From Ancistrus triradiatus (lineage: Eukaryota > Chordata > Actinopteri > Siluriformes > Loricariidae), in contig JAJAGP010000337.1 of NCBI GenBank assembly GCA_025084515.1, forward strand, positions 1 through 64,000: DNA of 64,000 nucleotides, given 5' to 3'. Both the position numbers and the translations under genes were made by a program. A model generated the notes under the pieces. That model was not told where the DNA came from. It worked only from the letters and a program-made list of their open reading frames with translations, and made no database searches. This document shows, in pieces, positions 33,701 through 45,700 of this stretch (its first letter is position 1; every line of letters starts with the position of its first letter).

Positions 33701-36700
33701 AAGCCCTTCCTTTGTGGGGGTACCGCACCTGCCGGCCCGCCTCCTGCTCCGCGCTTGATACGGGGTTCCCCGGCTTATACGGTTCGCCGGTTGCTGGATG
33801 AGTGTCGCGTTCAGGGCAGTACCCAGTTCTTAGTCGATTGGGAGGGGTACGGCCCCGAGGAACGGTCTTGGGTCCCGGCTCGCCGCATCCTGGATCCGGG
33901 CCTTATTCGGCAGTTCCGCAGGGATCGCGCCGCCGGTCTTGGGACGTCAGGGGCCGCCCCTGGGGGGGGGGGGGGGGGTCCTGTTAGGGCTCGGCGGCCA
34001 CATCTCGGAACGGGTGGCCAGCAGGGGCACGCCCCACGACCCGGGACCGGCATCACGGTCTCGTCTCGCACACTGCGTCCGCGTGGGACGCGCCCAGACG
34101 TTATTAATAACACCTGAACCCCTGCCTATATTAAGCGGCCCTAAGCGGCCCTCGCCGTCGCACCCTCACAGATCATCACGTTGTTCGCGACTCCGGTGAC
34201 CGCTTTCATACACCGTGCACGTCGGCACTGTTACGGTTTCCTTCCCGCTTTCCCCCCGGGTTATCGCTACTGACCTGTTATCGCCGGTTGGACCGCGTTT
34301 CCTCCAGGGCCAGAAGGTAACTCACTCTTTGCAGAGAGCAAGTGGGGTAAAGCTGCAAGGCTTGAGGTACGGTAGGGCTTTAGTTGGTCAGCGTAGGCTT
34401 AGCTCCGCGGTCCTCCGTGCTTCCGCTAGCCATAGCTCGTCCTGGCTTCAGGTACCGTTCCTCGCCCCCTCGCGGTACGTCCCGCGGATATTGTTGTGGG
34501 TTCCCGTTCGCTATCCCTCTCCTGAAGGGAATTCCCCCGCTCATCGGGACATTAAAGTTCCGTTCTCCGCTTCGCCTTTCTGCTGTTTTGCGGCGCGGTT
34601 GTTCGCGAGCCCTCCATTGCCTGCGCCTCGCTCGCCGGCGCATGCGCGTCACTCTCCCCCGCTCGCTCCGGCATCCCCCCTTCTCTCTCGGCTGCCGGCT
34701 GCTGAGCTCTGCGTCAGGCGGAGCACTCCGTTCTCAGCGCTGTAGCCTTTTCGGGCTGGAAATATCCAGCCTCACGGGGTTTTTCCCGTGCATTTGCTTT
34801 CTTTGTTTCTTTGCGCTCCTAGTCCGTTAAACGCTTGAACTTTTTTCTGAGTCCACTGTGGGCGGCCCTTGCTTTTGACGTTTCTTAACCCGTCTGCCCC
34901 CTGGCGCCCGTTGTCTGGCTGGGTGGCAATCCGGTTAAATTCCCGTCCCGGACGCAAGAGCTCCGGTTATCGAATCCCTGCTTCAGCAAGCTGGCAGGTT
35001 CCCTCAGGTTGTTTTCCCAGGCCTGTCCCTGAGTTGTATTACTTGTTTAACTTTCCAAGGGAGTTTCCTGCGCCTGTGTCCTCTCTCTCTCTTTTCCCAG
35101 GGTCCGATACCGAACCCTGACAGTGACCTCACCAACTATTACACACCTTACTCTTGGAGTGATCTTTGTTGGTCGACAACTCCTGGGGAGGGTAACAATG
35201 GTCTTGAATTTCCTCCATTTGTACACAATCTGTCTGACTGTGGATTGGTGGAGTCCAAACTCTTTAGAGATGGTTTTGTAACCTTTTCCAGGTTGATAAG
35301 CATCAACAACTCTCTTTCTGAGATCCTCAGAAATCTCCTTTGTCCTTGCCATGATACACTTCCACAAACATGTTGTGAAGAGCAGACTTTAATAGATCCC
35401 TGTTCTTTAAATAAAACAGGGTGCCCACTCACACCTGATTGTCACCATATTGATTGAAAACACCTGACTAATTTCACCTTCAAATTAACTGCTAATCCTA
35501 GAGGTTCACATACTTTTGCCACTCACTAATATGTGATATTGGTTCATTTTTGTCAATAAATAAATGACCAAGTATAATATTTTTGTCTCATTTGTTTAAC
35601 AGGGTTCTCTTTATCTACTTTTAGGACTTGTGTGAGAATCTGATGGTGTTTTAGCTCATATTTATGCAGAAATATAAACTTTGAAATAAAAAACCTTTGA
35701 AGCACCACTGTACATACATATATATGCATGTGTGTATTGTGTTGTGTTTCAGTTTGTAGATTTGTGCATCTTACTGGGATGTGATTATTGCGATAAGATT
35801 GCGGGTTTGGGTCCGACTCGAGCCCTGAAACTGATCCAGGAACATCGGACCATAGAGGACGTGCTGCTCCATGTCAACAGAAAGGTGACGTCCTGGTGTA
35901 GGATCAGAGCCACTTGGGTTGCCAGATCCAACATCTTTAACTTTTGTTCTACTGGACTGTAGCTTAAGCTCTCTAGAATTAAGTTTTATTTCCAGGGTGT
36001 TAAACCCCATCCTGTGCTCACAGACGCACCCGGTTCCTGTAGAGTGGCAGTACCAGGCTGCACGGAAGTTGTTCCTGGAGACGCCCCAGTTGGAGCCGCC
36101 ACATCTGGAGTGGAAGGAGCCTAACGAGGAACAGCTGGTGCACTTCCTCTGTCAGGAGAAACATCTGAGGTAACATCATCCTCACCCCCACCTCAAGCTC
36201 ACCTTAATCTCATATTTTTTGTATTTTAACCCCACTTTTTCCTGGTCAGGATTGCAGGGGTTCCCCAGAGAACACAGTATATAGGTGTCAGCATGCCCAA
36301 GATGGGCAACTCCATCACAGGGTTGCATAGGGATGATTAGGCACCGATTTTCTTGGCTGATTCCTTTTTTTTAAAACATCTGACTGGCCGATTCTGATTT
36401 TCTTTCTCTCTGGGAATTATAAATGACTTCTTCATTGCTACAAAAGATAGCAGGGGCTTCCGGGATGTGCCTGGTTCTGCTCTCTCTTGCTAGCCTTAGC
36501 TTTAATCTCTTTGCCTTTGTTAGTTTTGTCAAGTGAGGAGGTTCCACTGTATAGAGAGAGACTATTTAGTTAACTAAGTAGCACTCAGAAAACAACCGAA
36601 ATCTAACACTTCCTCATCAGGGATGTGTGTCAGGGATGTCTGTCTTATAAACAAACCGGCGAGAGGCTGAGCCGTGTTTAAAGCTTTAAACATGAACTGA

Positions 36701-39700
36701 ATTCTAAATTGAAGTTAGTAAAAGCAATTTCCTCTACATGTATGGTTGTGTTTTTGCCGCTGTTGCTGTAGTGTGCTGCACAAGTTAAATGTGACAGGTG
36801 TTCAGAGTCAGTTATATGAGACTGATCCGATCACTGGTTATGGCTGATCACTAGGGATGTAACGATACTCTATGTTCACGATTCGATTTGATTCACGATA
36901 CTAATTTCATGATTGAATTTTCTCATGATTATTGATATTACATTTGACAAAAGACGTTCCTTTTTAGTGTGATTGCCTATAGTCTTATTTTTCTTCTTCT
37001 TCTTCTTATTATTCCACGTTTTTGTCAGGCTTTCAACTGCAGCAGCTTTCGAGATTTCTTTCAATTCAACCTTTGAACTTGAAATTCAAACTTGTAGACA
37101 ATAAGACGTAGAATGTGGAGTAAATTCCAACCGGTGTCTTGCAACACCTGATGTTGGCTGGCCAATTTAGAGTATCCAATTAGCCTAATGCATGTTCTGG
37201 AAATGTGTGAGGGAACTGGAGTACCCGAAGAAAACCCACGCGTCATGCAAAACTCCACACAGGCAGAACCAAGGGTCTCCGGAACTGAGGTACCTGCCGG
37301 ATCAAACTGGGATCTCTGGAGCTGAGGCTACTGTGCTAGCCACATATGCCACCGTGCCACCCAAACAGTTAAAAGGTCCATAACTATACAAAGCATGGCA
37401 ATGCCTATTTTATGTTATGCCTAAGAATGCCTGAAAAGTTCATGCAGCCAAGTTCTGAAGTTGTTTGTGGCTATTGATTAGTCCAAAACTGTTTGTGGAT
37501 GCAGGTCAGCAAGCTTGGATGATTTGCTGTCACATGGTGAGATGTCACATCTCTGGTATTCGTCAAACTGGGCAGATCGTTGTGGACATACAGTCTACAC
37601 TGGTTGGCTGGACATGCCGTCAGTCGGTTTCGCAGGTCCTTGTGCAGATGCACTCAGCTCTTCCACCATCTGTGGACTGTGGTAGCTTACCAGTTAAGGT
37701 ACTGGACTCTGGACCAGAAGGTCCAGGGTTCAAATCCCACCTCTGTCAAGTTGCAAATGTAGGGTTCTTGAGCCAGACCTTTAACCCACAATTGCTTGGA
37801 TTGTAAGATTGTATCAATTGTAAGGTCCTCTGGATAAGGGCATCTGCTAAATGCTGTTAATGTAAATGAAAATGTACATTTAAATCTAGCTTCTGTGTGG
37901 TTCTGTGGGATACACAGAGAAACATGCGCAGTGAACTGTTCATCACAGAATTTTTCTACTGCTCAGTTCTGAGGAGAAGACACAACCTTACAATGAAAGA
38001 CATGAATCCATGTTTTCTTTCCTTCAAACTTTACTGTTGAATCAGTAATTACCAAAACCTGATATGGACTATCCCATCTAGGTTCTAAGGACTGTTTGTC
38101 GTGTTTCCTCACCATGACCCACTGACCTGGAATTATTGTATGGCCTCTTTTAGCTGGTTTTCCCCAAGTGCTTTTGACATGATTGTGAGCTGTCTGTATT
38201 GCTTGTGTGAGTGTTTAGCAGTAGTTAAGAAGTGCATCTGACAACAAATGCACATCTGCTTTACGGAGATCAAGCACTGCTGGAACTAACATAGGTCTAT
38301 CTGTCAGAACTTCATAAGAGCTAAGCCGGACTGCTGGCACAGTCCACACCCCGACTGTGAAATTTAGTCAGGTGTTCTTTAATTATGCGCTTGGTACACT
38401 ATACCTGTCCTGAGGCTTGTGGTCTGTAAGAACAGTGAAGTTTCCAGTTCACATTCAGAAGTTTACCAATTGCCTGTCAAGTGAAGTGAGTGCCCTGATC
38501 AGACTCAATTTGCTCAGAAAGCCCCCACCTGGGAATAAAATCCTGCACTAGCATCCTAGCAGTGTGTGTGGCTGTACCTTTAGAAGTTGGATAGGCTTCA
38601 ACTCAGTGAGAAAATGTATCAATTATAATTAAAACTTCTTAATTTCCCTTGCATTTAGGTAAAGTGATGAAATCTACTTGTAAATTTCTGGCATGGAGGT
38701 GCCACTGTTTTAATGGCAAACGTTTGCATTCTAGGTGCAACATTAACTTGGTTACTTGTAACACAATTTTTAACAACTACTCTAGCTTGTTCCCTCAATT
38801 TAAAATTCCAACAGGAGTGTAGGAATTGATTGACCATCTTTTCCGCCCCAGTGTGGCCTAAAGAATGTATCTGTCTAGCTAGGTATGAAGTAATGATTCA
38901 GGTGCAACAAGCTTTCCTCCTTTTGTCCAGACACCATCTGGAGCAACTTTTGCACCTGAGTCGAGCCATGTCCAGAGTTCCCAGTTCGGAGAGTCAGACT
39001 GTAGCTTGAGAATTGAAGAGATGTCCACGCTGAGCACTGACACGAGGATCTGGCAACCCAGACCCAATTGCGCAGATTTCACACAGGACGCACACTGTTT
39101 TTTAGCAATTAGCAGTGTATTACTTTGAACTATTTTAATTCCAGATCGTATCTGTATATAATCGTATATATAGTACTTTTTACAACATCTTTAATCATTT
39201 TCTTCTAGTACCGGCGGATTATATTTTTCGCCGCTAAACGTTATTTAGTAACTTTACAGGTATACCAGCTTGTGTTTGCAGTAATTAGCCAGTAGACTGT
39301 AGTTTTATAAAGGCCATGGGTGTAGTTAGTGCCCCCGCTCCGGCAGAGCCCTCGCAGCAGGGCAAGTGGCTGACGGTTCGGCGACGTAGTCGTAAGGCTA
39401 GCCCACGAGAGCACCACTCTGTACCTGTTCATGTGTCCAACAGGTTTACCCTCCTCAGTGATGCACCCACTGAGCAGCCTGTTGAAAGAGCTCTGGTCAT
39501 AGGTGACTCTATTTTACGACACGTGAAACTTGCTACCCCTTTAGGGACATCATCAGCTAGAGTTACATGTATCACGCGAGCCAGAGTGCCGGACATTGTA
39601 ACGAGTCTTAGTGAACTCGAGAGCCACAGATTCTCTAGGATAGTTATTCATGTAGGGGCTAATGATATACATCTTCGTCAGTCAGAGGTTACTAAGGCTA

Positions 39701-42700
39701 ATTTTGTAGAGGTGGTTAGAGTGGCGAAGGCGATGTCCAATTCTTTAGTGTGCTCTGGCCCCATCCCAGTGTGGCGAGGTGACCAAGCCTACAGCAGGTT
39801 ATGGTTGCTGAACTGCTGGCTGTCCAAGTGGTGCTCTGAAAACAACGTGGGCTTTTTAGACAATTGGACAGCCTTTAAGGGTAAGCCTGGCCTTTTAGGA
39901 TGGGACGGTGTCCATTCCACTCGGGAGGGTGCTGGTCTCATCTCCTGCAACATTGCCCATAGTCTTATGGCCCGATTGGTTAGGGGCTGACTATCCAGAG
40001 CAGGGGTCTGGCAGAAGGCAGTCAGGCTTAACCAACTGTCTGCTGGTAGCCATGCACCGTGACCCAGAACTCAAAGAGTCTGTTTTAATAACCTCATTAG
40101 TATAAACACAGATAGCTCCCAAAGAAATAACAACCTTAGACTAAAGCTGGGATTACATAACATTAGATCACTTTCAAAGCAGTGATTGTAAATGAAATGA
40201 TCACTGATAAACGCTTACATGCTCTCTGTCTGACTAAAACTTGGATTAGAGACCGGATGAATATTTAGCCTTAAATGAAGCCTCACCTCCTGGATACAGT
40301 CATGTTCATCGCCCTCGTCCTAATGGTCGGGGGGGAGGTGTAGCCACAATTTTTGACAAAGAGCTAGGTGTTACAACTAAATCCCATTACAAGGCTAATT
40401 CGTTTGAAATACTGATTCTTAATGTGACTGATCCATCATTATGGAAGTCAAAACCACACTCTTCAGCTTATCACTATTTACCGTCCTCCTGGTCCCTATT
40501 CAGAATTTCTTCAGGAATTTGATACTTTTCTTTCCTGCTTAGTACTGTCAACAGATAAGGCTTTAATTGTAGGTGATTTCAATATTCACTTTGACAATGA
40601 GCAGGATCCACTTAAAATTGCTTTCGAGTCGATCTTAGAATCCATGGGTATCACTCAGAATGTGATGGGACCAACCCACCGCTGTATGTCGTTAATCATA
40701 ACTTTAGATCTAATATTAACATTTGGTATCAATATGACAACCTTGATGTTTTCCCGCAAAGTGATTTGATTTCAGATCACCATCTTTTAGTATTTGAGCT
40801 ATCTTTAATAAATAAAATCCTTCTGCCTTGTTATCACACCAAGCGCACTATCACATCTGCTACTCCAGCTACGTTTATTAAAAACCTACCAGACTTGAAA
40901 TTTAATACACTTACGGAGATAAATCATCTTGAGTGTGTAAATGACCAATTACAATGTGTCCTTCGCTCAACCCTGGACACGATTGCTCCTGCTAGGGTCA
41001 AATGCATTAGGGAAAAAAGGCTAGCACCATGGTATAATGACCACACCCGTACCTTAAAGCAAAGAACACGGTATCTAGAGCGCAAGTGGAGACATAGTAA
41101 ATTGGAGGTGTATAAGATTGCTTGGAGGGACAGCATGACAGAGTCCTCCAGCATGTCCTTACTAAAGCTAAAGCTGCATACTTCTCGTCAATCATAGAGA
41201 AAAATAAGAATAATCCAAGATTTACAGAAAGTGATTCTCCTGTTCTGTGTAATTTTAACAGTAATGATTTCATGACTTTCTTTAATGGTAAGATAGAAAA
41301 CATTAGGCATAAAACTTGATGCTCATCACATCACCAAACTATTCAGCAACCTTCCAGATGCAGCACATGTCTTCAAATAGCTGTAAATCAAGATTATAAT
41401 CTTTTACCCCAATTGCTAATACTGAACTATCCGCACTGATCAGCTCATCTAAGTCATCAACATGTTTATTAGATCCAATCATACACGTTTACCCAAAGAA
41501 GTAATACCTAGTAACACTGTTAGTTATTTTGAATTCACATTACCTTTGGTTATGTGCCCAAATCCTTTAGTCAAGTCAACTCAAGTAAGATCTATTTATA
41601 TAGCGCTTTTTACAATGGAGCATTGTCTCAAAGCAACTTTACAAGTTTAAATTATCTCCTAATATGTATGTCCAATCCCAAATTGAGCAAGCCTAGGGTG
41701 ACAGGGGCAAGCAAAACTCCCTAAGTGTTATGAGGAAGAAACCTTGGGAGGACCCAGACTCAAAAAGGGACCCAACGTCCTTGGGCAGCATAGATGATAA
41801 ATCTAAGAACAAAACTAAAGTCATGGAGTCATAGTTCAAATAAAATGTGAAATATGTACATCGGCATTAAGTGGCCCGAGTATGATGGGGCTGGAGCTGA
41901 TGACGGAAGCAGCTTGAGTGAAGCTGAAGCGGAGGAACATCATGTGTGGAGCACAGCTCTGAGACAAAACAGAAAATGTAATTAGTTATTCATTAAGAGC
42001 ACAGTGTCTATTAACAATCACTGATGCCATGTGTAGCATGAGACCCCGGCAGCATTAGCTATAGCAGCATAGCTAGAAAGAGGAGAACCGGAAGGTAACA
42101 AATGAGAGATCAAATGAGACATCGGCAACCCCACGGGAGGCAGAAGACAGCAACCCAACATCTCTGATCACCATAAGACTCTGACTATGAACCCCCAGCT
42201 CTGCCCTTAGTCTAAGGCAAGGATGCATGAGTCAAGATCAGGAGGACCGAAGCCCAGTTCAGCCAGACCACCCAGCCGACACTCCTGGCTAAAAGACAAG
42301 GCTGGCAGGCCAGACATGTTTCCAGACTCCTGCCCCAGTGACCCAAGCCATGCACCCCGGTCTAAATCTAGTCAAAAGCTTGCGTAAATAAGTATGTCTT
42401 TAGCCTAGACTTAAAAATTTTGGAGAGTGGTCTGAGTCGTGAACGAAAGTGGGTAGTTTATTCCATAGTTGGGGAGCCATGTATGAGGAAAGCCTTTTCC
42501 CCTGCTGTGACTTTTTTTTTTAATTCTAGGAACTAAAAGAAGTCCCTGCACCCTGCGAACGAAGCAGACATGCTGGATTGTAAAACTCTAAGAGTTCACT
42601 CAGATAATGTGGGGCCAGGCCATGTAGAGCTTTATAAGTTATAAGAAGTATTTTTGTAATCAATGCGGGATTTAACTGGTAACCAGTGCAGTGATGATGA

Positions 42701-45700
42701 TAGAACAGGGGACTGTAGTAGCCTAGTGGTTAAGGTACTTGACTATGGACCAGAAGGTCCAGGGTTCAAAATCCCACCTCTGCCAAGCTGCCACTGTTGG
42801 GTCCTTGAGCAAGACCCTTAACCCACAGTTGCTTGGATTGTAAGACTGTAAACAATTGTAAGTCGCTCTGGATAAGGGCGTCTGCTAAATGCTGTAATGT
42901 AAATAAATGTAAATGTAGGGGTGATGTGATCAAATTTTCTAGTTCGAGTTAGCACTCGGGCTGCACATTCTGAACTAATTGAAGTTTATTTATAGATTTA
43001 CTAGAGCATCCAGTAAGTAAGGCGTTACAGTTATTCAACTTTGGAGGTTTATAAAATGCATGAACCAGTTTTCTCTGCATCATTAAAAGAGAGGATATTT
43101 CTAAGTTTAGCAATAGTATGTAATTGAAAGAAAGCAATTCGAGTGATGCTGCTAATGTGCGCATCAAAGTAGAGATCTGAATCAAATGTGACACCCAAGT
43201 TTTTTTACAGACGGACTGGGCAATACTGGGACAGTCATCTAGATTTAGGATAGATGTAAGCCAACCTATCTCTCACAGCCTTGGGTCCCCACTAATAGCA
43301 CTTCAGTTTTTATCGGAGTTAAGTAAGAGAAAATTAAATAACATCTAATCCTTTTATTTCCTTTACACAGTCCTCAATTTTTGTTGATTGTAAGGCTGTC
43401 ATTAGGTTTTGGCTGATATGTACAGCTGTGTATCATCTGCATAGCCATGGAAACTAATGCCCCATGTTTACGAATAACTGAGCCTAGTGGGGCAGCATGT
43501 ACAGAGAGAATAAAATTGGGGAAAGCACTGACCCCTGAGGCAAGCCATACTTCACTTTTGAGAGCTTAGACCTTAGATTATTTATATATGAACAAACTGG
43601 TACCCGGTCAGTTAAGTAGGATTTAAACCAAGAAAGTGCTAATCCCTTAATACCTACAGTATTTTCTAGTCTGTTTAGTAAAACATCATGATCTATAGTG
43701 TCAAATGCTGCACAAGAGAACAAGAGAAGAAACACATCCCTTATCTGAGGACATTAACAAGTCATTTAGTACCATAATTAATGCTGTTTCAGTACTATGA
43801 TGGAGCCTGAAGCCAGACTGAAAATGTTTCATAAATATCATTCCTTTGGAGGTTACGGTTAACTGCAGAGCTGCTGATAGACGGCATTTTCTAAGATTTT
43901 GGAAGAAATGGTAGATTTGAAATTTGTCTGTCGTTATCAAACCACTGATTAAAAAAGCCAATCTTGACCCTTGTGTGATGTCTAGTTATCTAGACCAATT
44001 TAAAAATCTACCGTTTCTGTCCAAAATCTTAGACAACTCTCAAAAGTGAAGTATGGCGTGCCTCAGGGGTCAGTGCTTGGCCCGCTTTTATTCTCTCTGT
44101 ACATGCTGCCACTAGGCTCAGTTATTCGTAAACATGGCATTAGTTTCACAGCTGTATATAATCAGCCAAACCCAATGACAGCCTTACAATCAACAAAATT
44201 GAGGACTGTGTAAAGGAAATAAAAGATTGGATGTTATCTAATTTTCTCTTACTTAACTCAGATTAAAACTGAGGTTTCTATTAGTGGGACCCAAGGCTGT
44301 GAGAGACAGGTTGGCTACATCTATCCTAAATCTAGATGGCTGTCCAGTATTGCCCAGTCCATCTGTAAAAAACTTGGGTGTCACATTTGATTCAGATCTC
44401 TACTTTGATGCGCACATTAGCCACATCACTCGAATTGCTTTCTTTCAATTACGTAATATCGCTAACTTAGAATTATTCTCTCTTTTAATGATGCAGAGAA
44501 AACTGGTTCATGCATTTTATAACCTCAAGGTTGGATTACTGTAACGCCTTACTTACTGGATGCTCCAGTAAATCTATAATTAAACTTCAATTTGTTTCAG
44601 AATGCAGCCACCCGAGTGCTAACTTGAACTAGAAAATCTGATCATATCAGTCCTGTTCTATCATCACTGCACTGGTTACCAGTTAAATTCCGCATTGATT
44701 ACAAAATACTTCTTATAACTTATAAAGCTCTACATGGCCTGGCCTCACATTATCTGAGTGAACTCTGAGAGTTTTACAATCCAGCATGTCTGCTTCGTTC
44801 GCAGGGTGCAGGACTTCTTTTAGTTCCTAGAATTGAAAAAGTCACAGCAGGGGGAAAGGCTTTCTCATACATGGCCCCCCAACTATGGAATAAACTACCC
44901 ACTTTCGTTCGAGACTCAGACACTCCAAAATTTTCAGTCTAGGCTAAAGACATATTTATTTACGCAAGCTTTTGACTAGATTTAGACCGGAATGCATAGC
45001 TTGAGTCACTGGGACCGGAGTCTGGAGTCATGTCTGGCCTGCCTGCCTTGTCCGTTAGCCAGGAGTGTCCGGTAGGAGGTCTGGCTGAACTGGGCTTCGG
45101 TCCTCCTGATTTTGACTCGTGCATCCTTGCCTTAGACAAAGGGCAGAGCTGGGGGTTCGTAGTCAAAGATCCTTATGGTGATCAGAGACGTTGGGTTGCT
45201 GTCTTCTGCCTCCCGTGGGGTTGCCGATGTCTCATATGATCCCTCTTGGCTGTGTTACTTACCAGTTCTCCTCTTTGTAGCTATGCTGCTATAGCTAATG
45301 CTGCCGGGGTCTCGTGCTACACATGGCATCAGTGACTGTTAATAGACACTGTGCTCTTAATCAATAACTAATTACATTTTCTGTTTTCTCTCAGAGCTGT
45401 GTTCCGGTACCAGTTCCAGCCCCACACATGATGTTCATCTGCTGTAGCTCCAGTCAAGCTGCTTCCTTCATAAGTTCCAGCCCCATCATACCCAGGCCAC
45501 TTAATACCAATGTGCATATTTTACGTTTTATTTGAATTATGACTCCATGATTTTAGTTTCATTCTTAGATTTATCATCTATGCCTCCCAAGGAGGTTGGG
45601 GCCCTTTTTGAGTCTTGGTCTTCCCAAGGTTTCTTCCTCATAACACTTAGGGAGTTTTTCCTTGCCACTGTCGCCTAGGCTTGCTCAATTTGGGATTGGA

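Larger units (their letters stand above)
28678..35122 (+). mobile_element. Ty3/gypsy chromovirus, two LTRs, defective
   Basis: A 6445-bp element flanked by GTGAC on both sides (28673-28677 and 35123-35127). LTRs of 1149 and 1141 bp begin TGTTAGGGC and end CCCTGACA. Between them are gag, protease, RT, RNase H, integrase and a chromodomain, on the + strand. Several frameshifts and an RT deletion make it non-autonomous. It is much more GC-rich than its surroundings. The close LTR similarity suggests a fairly recent insertion. It lies in intron 7 of the FEN1-like gene, same direction. Confidence 0.95.
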
